64,000 bases of DNA. It comes from Phoenicimicrobium sp964438695 (lineage in GTDB: Bacteria > Atribacterota > Phoenicimicrobiia > Phoenicimicrobiales > Phoenicimicrobiaceae). The stretch is taken from positions 9,598 to 73,597 of the forward strand of contig CAYTKP010000001.1 in the NCBI GenBank assembly GCA_964438695.1, in the 5' to 3' direction. Made by a program: the position numbers and the translations under genes. Below, piece after piece: positions 35,823 to 45,726 of the stretch (position 1 is its first letter; every line of letters begins with the position of its first letter). The notes beneath the pieces are model-generated. The model saw only the letters and a program-made list of their open reading frames with translations, searched no databases and was not told the origin of the DNA.

Positions 35823-37172
35823 CTATATATTTTCTTGCTCAATCACAGCTTTCAATTCTTGAGATATTCTTTCTAATTTCTCCTTTTGTTGTCCTTCTAA
35901 TAATATTCTAATTAAAGGTTCGGTTCCAGAAGGGCGAATAAAAATTCTTCCCTCTCCAGCAAGTTCTTTTTCAATTTCTTTAATTGTTCGTTTAATGTCA
36001 TCACATTCATAAAATAATTTTTTATCTTTTACTCTAAAGTTAAGGATAATCTGGGGATATTTTTTCATCATAGAAGCTAAATCAGATAAAGATTTTTCTT
36101 CCTCCCAAATTACTCTTAGAAGTTGCAAGGAAGTCAACAACCCATCTCCGGTAGTACCGTATTTTAAAAATATAATATGGCCTGATTGTTCCCCGCCTAA
36201 TACTGCATTTTCTTTTTGCATAGCCTCCAATACATATCGGTCACCCACATTGGTTCTGACAACTTCTCCCCCCGCCTTCTCTATAACTCTATCAAAACCC
36301 AAATTACTCATCACTGTTGTTACCACTTTCTTATTAAATAATTGTTTCTTTTCAATGAGATTTAAAGCACAAATTGCCATAATCTGATCTCCATCCACAA
36401 TATTCCCCTTTTGATCAACAGCAATAACTCTATCCGCATCTCCATCAAAAGCTAATCCTAAATCTGCTTGTTGCTTCAGGACTTCTTTTTGTAGTGATTC
36501 TGGATGAGTAGAACCACAATTATGATTTATATTTATTCCATTAGGCTTATTGTTAATAGTAACTGTTTTGATTCCTAATTCATCAAATAATTGGGGAGCA
36601 ATATCAAATGAAGCTCCATTGGCACAATCTAATATAACTTTAATTCCTTTTAAATTAAAATTATGGGGCATAGTAGTCTTAAGATATTCAATATATTTTC
36701 TTGCCGCCATAGAAGATAAATATTTTATTTTGCCAATATCTTTCCCTGTTGGCCACTCATCTTTAGTACGATTTTCAAAATATATTCTCTCTATTTCTTC
36801 TTCTTCAAGATCAGAAAACTTATATCCCGAACCTTGGAAGTATTTAATTCCATTATTATCAAATGGATTATGTGAAGCAGAGATAACTATCCCACAATTA
36901 GCTTGGTAAGCTCTGGTAAGATAGGCAACAGTAGGTGTAGGTACGAGGCCCACTTTTAACACGTCTACTCCCATTGAACATATACCTGCTATTAAAGCAG
37001 CTTCTATCATATCACCCGAAATCCGAGTATCTTTACCAACTAATATTTTAGGGGCAGCTTTATCTTTAAATAAATACGCACCTGCCCTACCTATTTGGAA
37101 TGCTGTGTTGGCAGTCATTGGTTCTCTATTAGCCACGCCTCTTATGCCATCGGTTCCAAATAATTTTTTCAT
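35823..37172 (-). CDS. glmM: Phosphoglucosamine mutase
   Basis: Interconverts GlcN-6-P and GlcN-1-P. 449 residues from the ATG at 37172; an in-frame TTG 21 nt upstream is less likely because the G-rich ribosome site sits between them. Catalytic Ser100 in S-A-S-H-N-P, metal site D-G-D-A-D-R near 241, and phosphate-binding R-P-S-G-T-E-P near 405. Part of cdaA-ybbR-glmM-glmS; c-di-AMP synthase regulation by YbbR and GlmM is known in Firmicutes. Confidence 0.96.
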   Translation of the reverse strand: MKKLFGTDGIRGVANREPMTANTAFQIGRAGAYLFKDKAAPKILVGKDTRISGDMIEAALIAGICSMGVDVLKVGLVPTPTVAYLTRAYQANCGIVISASHNPFDNNGIKYFQGSGYKFSDLEEEEIERIYFENRTKDEWPTGKDIGKIKYLSSMAARKYIEYLKTTMPHNFNLKGIKVILDCANGASFDIAPQLFDELGIKTVTINNKPNGININHNCGSTHPESLQKEVLKQQADLGLAFDGDADRVIAVDQKGNIVDGDQIMAICALNLIEKKQLFNKKVVTTVMSNLGFDRVIEKAGGEVVRTNVGDRYVLEAMQKENAVLGGEQSGHIIFLKYGTTGDGLLTSLQLLRVIWEEEKSLSDLASMMKKYPQIILNFRVKDKKLFYECDDIKRTIKEIEKELAGEGRIFIRPSGTEPLIRILLEGQQKEKLERISQELKAVIEQENI

Positions 37173-37475
37173 AAAATACCCCGCCGATATCAATTAAGCA
37201 ATTAACCAATTTACCCAATTCGCTAGTAGACTAATTAATTTAGCCGTTATTATGGTATCTAAGCTTTTGTTTAACGATCTATTTTTACAGTTTATTGTGT
37301 TTTATTTTATTCCCGCAAATTTGGTGTAGGGGTTGAATTTATCCGTCTCGGGAATTTTGGTATTTTTTTGCTTTTCCTCTCTTTTTTTCGAACTGGAAAC
37401 CTCTAATTTGCAAACTGCAGCTTATATTTTTAATTGGTCAATTGGTAAATCAGATAATTGGTAAATTTATAAATC
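37173..37475. other. 303-nt spacer between ybbR and glmM
   Basis: Contains ttaaccaatttacccaattc and attggtcaattggtaaatc word repeats at its two ends and a gtaggggttgaatttatccg word near 37327. No gene, and no strong terminator or promoter could be supported. Confidence 0.5.
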
Positions 37476-38687
37476 CTATTTATTGATCATTACTTTTACT
37501 TCTGCTGGTTCAATTTTAACTAAAGTTATCCCCTCAGGAAGATGCACCTGAACCTTTGCTTTTTGTTCTTTTTGAAAACTGTCAGTTAATTCTACAAAAG
37601 CTTCTACATCTTCCTCTTTAATTTTATCGAGTAGAACATTCTGTCCTTCTATAATAATATCTACCACTTTTGGTTCTATCTTACAAGAGATAAAAGGTGA
37701 TAAATCTTTCGGAATTACTGGGATACTTTTTAAAATCTTCTGGGTTATGCTTTCCCTTACTTGAATAGTTACTTTTATTAATGGGTTTTCTCCCTCAACA
37801 ATATTTAATCCTTCTTCCAATACGGGTGGTACTTTTACAGTTAGTGTTTTGGTAATTCCATTTACATCAATAGGAATAGTTTCTAACGACTCTATACTAT
37901 TTATTTTAGAATAATTACCAAATATTTTTATTTTGTCTGGATTAGCTAATATTTGGGATATATAATATCCTGGAGCTGGTTTTCCATTTATTCTTGGCTT
38001 TACTTGTAATATTTTTTCAGGATATCCCAGAGTTAAAGAAATGGATACTTCTACAAAATCTGGCTCAATCTTTACTTCTTTAATTTCATTTCCATTTGCA
38101 TCTAAGGCTTTTAACTTTATTTTCTTATTCAAATCATCCTTAATTCCAGAAATATCAATAGGGCATATGATTCGTTTAATTTTTTCTAACATACTTTGGG
38201 CAGCAGTTATTTCAACTTGAGGAGGATTCAATTTTGGTTCATTCGATAAAGAATATCCTTTTTCGGGTATACCTATTAAACTATATTCAACTTCTACCGT
38301 TTTCGTTAAAATTCTTTCTACTTCTACATTAATCTCAGGGGGAATAACTCTGATAATTTTTATATTCTTGGGAGGGACAACCTTTATTTTCAATTTATAA
38401 GTACCTGGTTGGTCAATTTCTGAAAAATCTATAACTCCAAAAATCTGATCAGAAGAGATATTAGTAATTATATTCTTAGGTCCTTTTATCCCCACGCTTA
38501 TATTTGTAGGAAATTCTTTAATAGCTAAATCTTCTTGAAGATTTTTGGTAGTAATAGATGCATTGATAAAAGTTTCTATTATCGGATTTTCTCCACTAGC
38601 TGCGTACAACCACAAAATAATAGCTAAAAATATAGAAATTATTTTAATATCGATATTTTCTAACAGCCAACTTTTTAACTCTTTCAT
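37476..38687 (-). CDS. ybbR: YbbR-domain protein (CdaA regulator)
   Basis: 403 residues: a single N-terminal membrane segment (about 15-30, I-I-S-I-F-L-A-I-I-L-W-L-Y) and about four YbbR beta domains outside the membrane, with recurring P-x-x-V-x-V and I-x-P-x-x-V-x-V motifs. It follows cdaA by 19 nt; in Firmicutes the equivalent protein CdaR binds and modulates CdaA. Confidence 0.92.
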   Translation of the reverse strand: MKELKSWLLENIDIKIISIFLAIILWLYAASGENPIIETFINASITTKNLQEDLAIKEFPTNISVGIKGPKNIITNISSDQIFGVIDFSEIDQPGTYKLKIKVVPPKNIKIIRVIPPEINVEVERILTKTVEVEYSLIGIPEKGYSLSNEPKLNPPQVEITAAQSMLEKIKRIICPIDISGIKDDLNKKIKLKALDANGNEIKEVKIEPDFVEVSISLTLGYPEKILQVKPRINGKPAPGYYISQILANPDKIKIFGNYSKINSIESLETIPIDVNGITKTLTVKVPPVLEEGLNIVEGENPLIKVTIQVRESITQKILKSIPVIPKDLSPFISCKIEPKVVDIIIEGQNVLLDKIKEEDVEAFVELTDSFQKEQKAKVQVHLPEGITLVKIEPAEVKVMINK

Positions 38688-38706
38688 TTATTATTTTCCT
38701 CTGTTG

Positions 38707-39492
38707 CTAAAAATTATATTCAGAAATTATTTTGGGCTTATATAAATGAATCAATAATTTTTTAAGTCCTTGAGGCTCTAGTGGACGAGTAATCTTTGCG
38801 TCTAAGGCAACTGAAATATTTCCTGTTTCTTCTGAAACGATAATCACTAATGCATCTGTCTGTTCACTTAAACCTAAAGCCGCCCTATGCCGGGTGCCAA
38901 AAGATTTATCAATATCTTTTCTCTCACTCAAAGGTAAAATACAATTTGCAGCAATTATTTTATTCCCTCTAATAATTACTGCTCCATCATGTAATGGTGA
39001 ATCAGGCATAAAGATAGAATAGAGTAACTCAGGAGAAAACTCGCTGTTTAAAACGATACCAGTTTCTAAAATATCTTTTAAGCCAACTTCTCTCTCTAAA
39101 ACCACTAAAGCTCCTTTATGTTTAGCAGAAAGCATAGGTATAACCATAACTAAACCATTTATTAATTGTTCAATATCTTTATTATCTTCTTTATGTAGAA
39201 AGGAAGTGTTTATGAAAAATCCTTTCTTCCCCATCTTTAACAATCCTCTTCTTATTTCTGGTTGGAATATTATTGGTATAGCTACAGCTAACATAGCCAT
39301 AGCCCCTTTTAAAAGCCATCCAATAGTCCGAAGGCCAAGTTGTTCAGCAATAAAAGAAGAAATAAAAAGGATAACTAAACCTTTAATTAATTGTACAGCT
39401 GGAGTATCTTTAATCAATAATATTATATGATATAACAAAAATGCGATAACTAATATATCTATAATATCTAAAAAATGAAATGAGATAGACAC
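38707..39492 (-). CDS. cdaA: Diadenylate cyclase CdaA
   Basis: Membrane-bound synthase of the second messenger c-di-AMP. 261 residues with three N-terminal membrane helices (about 10-75) and a DAC domain carrying the D-G-A motif (169-171) and the R-H-R motif (201-203) needed for ATP binding and catalysis. First gene of the cdaA-ybbR-glmM-glmS order. Confidence 0.97.
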   Translation of the reverse strand: MSISFHFLDIIDILVIAFLLYHIILLIKDTPAVQLIKGLVILFISSFIAEQLGLRTIGWLLKGAMAMLAVAIPIIFQPEIRRGLLKMGKKGFFINTSFLHKEDNKDIEQLINGLVMVIPMLSAKHKGALVVLEREVGLKDILETGIVLNSEFSPELLYSIFMPDSPLHDGAVIIRGNKIIAANCILPLSERKDIDKSFGTRHRAALGLSEQTDALVIIVSEETGNISVALDAKITRPLEPQGLKKLLIHLYKPKIISEYNF

Positions 39493-39524
39493 CCAATTAT
39501 CCTTCTTTCATCAATAATTATAAG

Positions 39525-39716
39525 ATTGTCAGGGGAATAAACTTCTCCCCGAAACCCCTCCTTTATCATTTACTATTCCTTTTCGTTTTATATAAAATTT
39601 TTCAACCTGGTTAGAGTACGTTACTTGCATTTTAAACTTATGCCCGGGAAAACGAGCATAATAATTCATTTTTGAGCATCGGTATTTCAGAGAAATTCCG
39701 ATGCTCAAAAATCATC
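39525..39716 (-). repeat. Intergenic module, copy beside cdaA/argF
   Basis: One of a family (see findings). In the sense of the minus-strand genes: a hairpin after the argF stop (39669-39711, 14-bp stem from TTTTTGAGCATCGG and CCGATGCTCAAAAA), a core at 39632-39647 (ttaaacttatgcccgg), then a C-rich stem GGGGA...TTCCCC near 39533-39552. The hairpin could end argF transcription. Confidence 0.75.
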
Positions 39717-39809
39717 TTTCCATTTCTTGCTATTTTCAAATTTTAAAAGTTTATATATTCTTCTCTATTAACAATTATAAAATTATTTTCCCTTATAATC
39801 AATTACATT

Positions 39810-40669
39810 TTATAACAAGAGAGCTAACATTGCCTTTTGTACATGCAATCTATTTTCCGCTTGATCAATTACCACAGAATTTACTCCATCCATAACCTCA
39901 TCGGTTATCTCTTCCCCGCGGTGAGCAGGAAGACAATGTAGAACTATTACATCATCTTTTGCTTTACTTACCAAATTACGATTTATTTGATAAGACTTAA
40001 AGCATTCTCCCTAACTTCTTTTTCTTCCTCAAATCCCATACTAGTCCAAACACCAGTATATATAATATCAGCTCCCTCAGCAGCCTTTCCTAGCTCATGA
40101 ATGATTTTTATCCAACTACCTATTTTCTTTGCATCAACTTGGGCTTTTTCTATAATCTCAGATCGAGGTTCATAACCTGAATGTATGCTAATTTAAGGCC
40201 TAACAATTTCCTTTTTTTCCTTAATAGTCAATAAATCACCTAATGCTTGACAAGGGTGAAATAGATCGGATAAACCGTTGATTACTGGAACTGTAGCAAA
40301 TTTTGTTAAATCTAATATTAGCTTATGACTAAAAGTTCGAGCCATAATCCCATCTACATAACGATACAAGAGTTGGGCAATATCTCTTGTAGTTTCTCTC
40401 TGACCTAATTTTATATCATCAGGTCCTAAATATATGGCTTCTCCTCCTAACTGAATCATTTCTGTTTCAAAAGAAACCCTAGTTCTTAAAGAAGATTTTT
40501 GAAATATCATTCCCAAAATCTTCCCCTTTAAAACAGGTTGGTTTTCCTTGGAGTAATGCCTTAACTTAATAATTTCCGCAGTTTCTAATATTTGAACAAC
40601 TTCTTCTCTGCTCAGGTCATCAATAGATACTAAATTTCTTCCTTTTATATCAATTGCTATATTTACAAT
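39810..40669 (-). pseudogene. argF: Ornithine carbamoyltransferase, broken
   Basis: Joins ornithine and carbamoyl phosphate to citrulline in arginine synthesis. Recognisable blocks are F-Q-K-S-S-L-R-T-R-V-S-F-E near the start, L-F-H-P-C-Q-A-L-G-D-L in the middle and H-C-L-P-A-H-R-G-E near the end. It is broken three ways: a shift at about 40195 giving a TAA, loss of some 27 codons that should contain G-D-G-N-N-V-x-x-S, and a one-base deletion near 40000. No ATG, GTG or TTG lies at the AGGAGG; the frame opens at ATT, inside the end of the upstream racemase gene. The internal deletion makes true decay more likely than sequencing error. Confidence 0.88.
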
Positions 40670-41747
40670 TCTCCTCCTTGTAAAAATATCTATTTACATA
40701 TTTTGAAGTAGATGCGGAAAGCAAAGCAGGGTAGTTTAGTTTAAAGTCTAACTTATCACCCACATTTATCTCTTCTGCAAGATCTGTTATATCAATTATT
40801 AAATGATCACTGCTTGCTCCTACTATTTTTATGCCCTTTTTAATGGGAATAATATTATTAATATGGACATCTTGCTTCCCTAAAGCTAAAATCGCTCTTT
40901 TTCTTAGACCCAAATCTTGAAAAACAGGGATTTCTCCAAAAGCATCACGGCCAATCTCCCCTTGAGGTAAAGAAGGTTTTACCTTGAGTTCTATAACTTC
41001 CGCAGTTAGTATAAATGTATCCTGATAGGTTCCATCTAGATTACGAGATCTGGCATCATCCTGACCAAGAAGAATCCCTACTCCTACCCTCAACTGATTT
41101 ATTCTTTCTGGTATTATACCATCTTCTACCAATTTTAAAACACTGGTATTCCCCCCAGATATTACTTCTAAATTAATACCAAAACTATGTTCTATCTCTT
41201 CTGCTAATTTAACTAGTTTGGTTAGACTTTCTAGAGAAGGCATTACTCCACTTATACAGCAAAAGTTAGTTCCTATACCAATTAATTTTACCCCTGGTAA
41301 CTTAACAATTTTCTCTACTATTATTAATACATCATCAGGCCTCACCCCTTCTCTTAAATCACCTAAATCTACCATTAGAATTATTCTATGAATAGTATCA
41401 TTTTTTAAAGCCTCTTGTGATAATGACTCAATAACGGATATTTCAGAATTCAGACTTATATCAGCCCATTTTATTACTTTATCAACCTCACTAAGCATTG
41501 GGATTCTAATCAACATCATTTCTGCCTTAATTCCCATTTTTTTCAACATCTGAATATTTTTAATTCGAGAATCGCCCAAAGTTTTTATCCCTCCATCAAC
41601 CATAGCTTGGGCTACTTCAGGAATAGCGCTACAACCTTTAGTAATTCCCACTAGTTCGATTTTGTATTGCAAACATAAATTTCTGATATATTCTGAATTT
41701 TTTTTAATTTTGCGCAAATTAATATTTAATCGTGGATTTTTTAGCAT
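40650..41747 (-). CDS. orr: Ornithine/alanine racemase-like PLP enzyme
   Basis: 365 residues of the alanine-racemase-fold family that includes ornithine racemase from amino-acid-fermenting clostridia. The PLP lysine is in G-I-T-K-G-C near 34-39; M-V-D-L-G-D-L-R-E-G near 125 and I-G-T-N-F-C-C near 158 fit this branch, and it lacks the usual V-V-K-A-N-A-Y-G-H of Alr. It overlaps the decayed argF start by 20 nt. Substrate is inferred from family resemblance. Confidence 0.82.
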   Translation of the reverse strand: MLKNPRLNINLRKIKKNSEYIRNLCLQYKIELVGITKGCSAIPEVAQAMVDGGIKTLGDSRIKNIQMLKKMGIKAEMMLIRIPMLSEVDKVIKWADISLNSEISVIESLSQEALKNDTIHRIILMVDLGDLREGVRPDDVLIIVEKIVKLPGVKLIGIGTNFCCISGVMPSLESLTKLVKLAEEIEHSFGINLEVISGGNTSVLKLVEDGIIPERINQLRVGVGILLGQDDARSRNLDGTYQDTFILTAEVIELKVKPSLPQGEIGRDAFGEIPVFQDLGLRKRAILALGKQDVHINNIIPIKKGIKIVGASSDHLIIDITDLAEEINVGDKLDFKLNYPALLSASTSKYVNRYFYKEENCKYSN

Positions 41748-41779
41748 TATTTCCTCATCTCATTATAAGCGCCACTACA

Positions 41780-41960
41780 AAAAATTATCAAGGGGTATTA
41801 ACTTTCTCTCCTAAACTCCTTTATCCATCGCTATTTATTTTCGTTTTGGCGATATCTTACCTGATTTTGGCAAACTTATTAAAATCAATTACTTATTTTA
41901 AATAAGAATTTATTAGGATCATCGAATTTTTAAAGAAATCCCCATTATCCTTAATTTAAT
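41780..41960 (-). repeat. Intergenic module, copy downstream of rpsI
   Basis: Shares the atcaaggggtattaactttctc C-rich stem, the aactcctttatcc run and the ttattttcgttttggcgat segment with other copies; the core is degraded to ggcaaacttattaaaatcaa. Its hairpin end is poor, but a strong rpsI terminator lies just beyond. Confidence 0.55.
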
Positions 41961-41980
41961 CATATTACAAATAAAAAATT

Positions 41981-42021
41981 AAAAAAAAAGAGAGAAAGGC
42001 TCGCTTATAAACCTTTCTCTC
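41981..42021 (-). terminator. Intrinsic terminator of rpsI
   Basis: On the minus strand GAGAGAAAGG, a 12-nt loop and CCTTTCTCTC, followed by nine T. Located 19 nt after the rpsI stop. Confidence 0.93.
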
Positions 42022-42039
42022 CCTAAATCAGCAAAATAA

Positions 42040-42432
42040 TTATCTTTTAGAAAATTGGTATCTGGCTCGAGCTCCTCTTTGACCATATTTTTTTCTTTCT
42101 TTCATTCTTGCATCTCGAGTTAATAGACCCTCTTTTTTTAAAGCTAACCGTAGTGTGGGGTCGTATCGTAGGAGAGCTCTGGCAATTCCATGTTGTATTG
42201 CTCCTGCCTGACCGGTAAAACCTCCTCCTTCTACCTTAGCAAAAACATCTAATTCAGTTCTTTTTTTTGCCACTTTTAACGGTTTTTCTACAATATTTAA
42301 TAAGGTCTCTCGTTCAAAGTAATTATCTAATGTTCTATTATTAATTTTTATATTCCCCTTACCGGGGGCTAACCACACTCTGGCAATCGAAGTTTTTCTT
42401 CTTCCTGTGCCATAGGTTTTTGCTTGTGCCAA
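42040..42432 (-). CDS. rpsI: 30S ribosomal protein S9
   Basis: 130 residues. T-G-R-R-K-T-S-I-A-R-V near 10-20 and the conserved C-terminal tail R-A-R-Y-Q-F-S-K-R, which reaches the P-site tRNA. It follows rplM by 23 nt, as in most bacteria. Confidence 0.98.
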   Translation of the reverse strand: MAQAKTYGTGRRKTSIARVWLAPGKGNIKINNRTLDNYFERETLLNIVEKPLKVAKKRTELDVFAKVEGGGFTGQAGAIQHGIARALLRYDPTLRLALKKEGLLTRDARMKERKKYGQRGARARYQFSKR

Positions 42433-42455
42433 ATTTTTGACCTCCTTTTCAGCGT

Positions 42456-42881
42456 TTAATCGATTTTTTCTAACTTTTGGGCTTGATGAGGATGTTCTTC
42501 TCCTCTATAGATTTTTAACTTTTTTATTACCGCTCTGCCTAATTTATTGTGCGGAATCATTCCTTGTACGGCTTTTTTTAAAACTAACTCTGGCTTTTTC
42601 TGTAATAGTGTTTCTAAAGTAGTACTTTTTAAACCACCTGGATAAGAAGTATGATATCGGTATATCTTCCCCTTAAGTTTATTACCAGTTACTTTTATCT
42701 TTTCTGCATTAATAATTACCACATAATCACCTAAATCCATAGAAGGTGTAAAGGAAGGTTTATTCTTCCCTCGTAAAATTGAAGCTACTTGGGTAGCTAA
42801 TCTTCCCAATACTTTTCCTTTAGCATCAATTAAATACCATTTTTTATCAACATCTTCTAATTTTGCACTGTAGGTCTTCAC
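42456..42881 (-). CDS. rplM: 50S ribosomal protein L13
   Basis: 141 residues. Signature K-W-Y-L-I-D-A-K-G-K-V-L-G-R-L-A near 14-29 and the M-I-P-H-N-K-L-G-R region near 107. First of the rplM-rpsI pair, downstream of truA and one intergenic module. Confidence 0.98.
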   Translation of the reverse strand: MKTYSAKLEDVDKKWYLIDAKGKVLGRLATQVASILRGKNKPSFTPSMDLGDYVVIINAEKIKVTGNKLKGKIYRYHTSYPGGLKSTTLETLLQKKPELVLKKAVQGMIPHNKLGRAVIKKLKIYRGEEHPHQAQKLEKID

Positions 42882-42904
42882 TTTATTCCTCCCTGATAAA
42901 TAAT

Positions 42905-43075
42905 TTTAAACATTAAATGATAGGTTTTTTAGGGAAGTTAACCCCTCTATCACTTTGGTTATTTCTTTTTGATATTGTATAATAATTTTACTGATAATTT
43001 AGTCAGAATCTATTTTTTAAAAAAGAATTCATTGAAAGCATTGGATTCTTTTAAATTCGGATTCTCTAAAATGGC
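42905..43075 (-). repeat. Intergenic module between truA and rplM
   Basis: Contains the C-rich stem at 42928-42947 (agggaagttaacccct), a gtcagaatctat block at 43002-43013 and the degenerate hairpin agcattggattc...attcggattct (43037-43065). The consensus TTCAAACTTGTGCCCG core is largely lost. Confidence 0.55.
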
Positions 43076-43143
43076 TTTATAAATTTTAATATAATCAAGA
43101 CACTATGTCAAGTTAAATTAGAATATAGCATATAGAAGAGCAA

Positions 43144-43893
43144 TTAATAATTTACCTTCATTAGAAACAAACCTTTAGCAGGAACAACTCTACCACCCAT
43201 TTTTCTGTCTTTCGCTTCTAATATTTTTTTTACATCTAAATAATCTATCTTACCATACCCAACATCTAACAATGTTCCCACCATAGTCCTAACCATTTTA
43301 TATAAAAAAGCATTTGCTTCAAAGTGAAAATATATTATATCCCCTTTGTTAATTACTTTTGCTTCCTTAATAGTCCTCACCGTATTTTTAATACTACTTC
43401 CCGTGCAGGCAAACGAAGAAAAATCGTGCTCACCATACAGAAATGAAATAGCTTTTCTAATCTTCTCTAAATCTATTTTCCTATAAACACAGTAAATATA
43501 ATTTCTTAAAAAAATTGGAGTATAATACTTGCTTTTATAGTTATTCAAAATATAATAGTGATAAATTTTGCTTAATGCACTATAACGAGCATGAAAACTA
43601 TCCCCCATTTTTTCTGCTTTTTTAATTCTAATATCGGAAGGCAGTAAATGGTTAAGAATTAAGGGTAATTTCTTATAGGGAATAGTAGTACAACAAGTCT
43701 TAAAATTTGCTACTTGCCCTAAAGCATGCACACCTGCATCAGTTCTTCCAGAACCGTACAGGGATATCTTTTCTTGAGTAATCTGGGATATCTTATCTTC
43801 CAAAATTTCTTGAATACTGGGCAGGCCCTTTTGTTTTTGCCAACCACAATATCGAGTTCCTTCATATTCTATAATAAGTTTTATATTAATCAT
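43144..43893 (-). CDS. truA: tRNA pseudouridine(38-40) synthase
   Basis: 249 residues. The catalytic Asp is in G-S-G-R-T-D-A-G-V-H-A near 47-57, and Y-E-G-T-R-Y-C-G-W-Q is near the start. It is followed by rplM and preceded by the ECF transporter genes, as in many Firmicutes. Confidence 0.96.
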   Translation of the reverse strand: MINIKLIIEYEGTRYCGWQKQKGLPSIQEILEDKISQITQEKISLYGSGRTDAGVHALGQVANFKTCCTTIPYKKLPLILNHLLPSDIRIKKAEKMGDSFHARYSALSKIYHYYILNNYKSKYYTPIFLRNYIYCVYRKIDLEKIRKAISFLYGEHDFSSFACTGSSIKNTVRTIKEAKVINKGDIIYFHFEANAFLYKMVRTMVGTLLDVGYGKIDYLDVKKILEAKDRKMGGRVVPAKGLFLMKVNY

Positions 43894-44017
43894 TCTTCCC
43901 CTCTTGTTAGCTGGTTAACCGTTAGTTGGTTTAATATTAATTCATTAAGCGGGAAAAATCATTTAGCTAACTAACCAGGCAACTGACTAATTCTTTGCGA
44001 GATACGAGATAGGAATT

Positions 44018-44815
44018 TTAAAATACTATACTCACCATAACGGTGATAATAGTAGTTAATGCAAAGGTTAAGATATCATTTCTTCTGACTTTTAATTCCC
44101 TATAGTGAGTTCTTCCTTCTCCTCCCCGATAACATTTAGCTTCCATTGCAATTGCTAATTCATCAGCACGCCGAAAAGCATTAACAAATAGTGGTATTAA
44201 AATAGGAATTAAGTTTTTAGTTCTATTAACAATATTTCCAGTATCAAAATCTGCCCCTCGAGATATTTGAGCCTTCATTATCTTTTCAGTCTCCTCCAAT
44301 AGAGTCGGAATAAATCTCAGGGCAATAGTCATCATCATAGCAATTTCGTGAGCTGGCATACCTATAAATTTAAAAAAAGATAACAATCTTTCTATGCCAT
44401 CAGTTAAAGATATGGGAGAAGTAGCAAGGGTAAGTAAAGAAGTAGCTAAAATCAAGATAAATAGTCGACAAGAAATGAATAAACCCTTAACTAACCCTTC
44501 TTTTGTTATCTTTAAAAAACTTAATTGATAAAGCACCTCTCCCTCAGTCATAAAAAGATGAATTACTAAAGTAAACATTATAATAAATAATATCGGTCGC
44601 AACCCTTTAAAAACAAATTTAGGATGTATCTGAGAAATAATAATACCAATCATTACAAAAGTACCCAAAATTAAATATCCCCAAAATTCTGTTATCAGAA
44701 ATAGGCTAATAATTATTGCCAAACAGCTTAATATTTTTATCCGAGGATCTAAATTATGTATTAATGATTCACGTGGAATGTATTGTCCAAAACTAATATT
44801 CCTTAACATTTTCAT
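44018..44815 (-). CDS. ecfT: ECF transporter transmembrane protein EcfT
   Basis: The energy-coupling membrane scaffold of ECF vitamin/metal importers, 265 residues with about five membrane segments. The two coupling motifs that contact the ATPases are I-S-R-G-A near 179 and Y-R-G-G-E-G-R-T near 230. No substrate-binding S component is adjacent, so the module probably serves several S proteins encoded elsewhere. Confidence 0.94.
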   Translation of the reverse strand: MKMLRNISFGQYIPRESLIHNLDPRIKILSCLAIIISLFLITEFWGYLILGTFVMIGIIISQIHPKFVFKGLRPILFIIMFTLVIHLFMTEGEVLYQLSFLKITKEGLVKGLFISCRLFILILATSLLTLATSPISLTDGIERLLSFFKFIGMPAHEIAMMMTIALRFIPTLLEETEKIMKAQISRGADFDTGNIVNRTKNLIPILIPLFVNAFRRADELAIAMEAKCYRGGEGRTHYRELKVRRNDILTFALTTIITVMVSIVF

Positions 44816-44859
44816 TCTAATTTATCTTCTCCATAATCAATAATGACCTTTATTATTTT

Positions 44860-45726
44860 TTAGCTGCCTATTTGTTTTTTTATATTGTTTAATATTTCTT
44901 TCCCTGCCTCGTCTACAGTTAGTACTCCTGCGTACAAATCTTTTCCACGTGCCTTTAATTCATACATACACTGCGTCACCTGGGGGAGTCCTAACCCTAC
45001 TTTTAGCAAATCATCAGCGCGCTTTGCAAAAATCTCTCGGGGAGGACCATCCATAATTATTTCCCCCTTATTCATTACTAAAAGTCGATCAACCATTTCT
45101 GCAACTTTTTCCATATTATGTGAGACTAATACAACAGTAATTCCAAAATCATTATGAATTGCTTTTATGGCAGATAATATTTTATTTCTACCTTGAGGGT
45201 CTAGATTAGCTGTAGGTTCATCTAGAACTAACATTTTTGGCCTAATTGATAATATGCTAGCTAAAGCTACTCGACGCATTTCTCCTCCACTAAGAGTGAA
45301 GGGGGAACGTTCAGCATAGAGATTATAATCAAGATCAACCATTTTTAAAGCTTCGCGAACTCTTTTTTCAATCTTATCTTCTGATAAACCTAATTTTTTA
45401 GGGCCAAATGCAATTTCTTGAAAAATAGTTTCTTCAAACAATTGATTCTCGGGATACTGAAATACTAAACCTACTTTTTGCCTGATTAATTTAAGGTCGA
45501 TCCCTTTTTTACTTATGTCCATTTCTTCTACGTATACTTTTCCAGAAGTAGGTGTAAGCAAGCCATTAAAATGTTGTATTAGAGTGGTTTTACCACAGCC
45601 AGTATGTCCAATTAAACCAATAAATTCACCTTTATTAATTTCTAAATTAATATTTTTCAACGCCTCGGCTTCAAAGGGCATATGTAAATTATAAGTATAA
45701 TTCACATTTTCTAAACGAATAAACAT
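44860..45726 (-). CDS. ecfA2: ECF transporter ATPase EcfA2
   Basis: 288 residues, ABC ATPase. Walker A G-H-T-G-C-G-K-T-T near 40-48, signature L-S-G-G-E-M-R-R near 145, Walker B L-V-L-D-E-P-T-A-N-L-D near 167. Its start overlaps the 3' end of ecfA1 by 16 nt. Pairs with EcfA1 to drive EcfT. Confidence 0.94.
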   Translation of the reverse strand: MFIRLENVNYTYNLHMPFEAEALKNINLEINKGEFIGLIGHTGCGKTTLIQHFNGLLTPTSGKVYVEEMDISKKGIDLKLIRQKVGLVFQYPENQLFEETIFQEIAFGPKKLGLSEDKIEKRVREALKMVDLDYNLYAERSPFTLSGGEMRRVALASILSIRPKMLVLDEPTANLDPQGRNKILSAIKAIHNDFGITVVLVSHNMEKVAEMVDRLLVMNKGEIIMDGPPREIFAKRADDLLKVGLGLPQVTQCMYELKARGKDLYAGVLTVDEAGKEILNNIKKQIGS

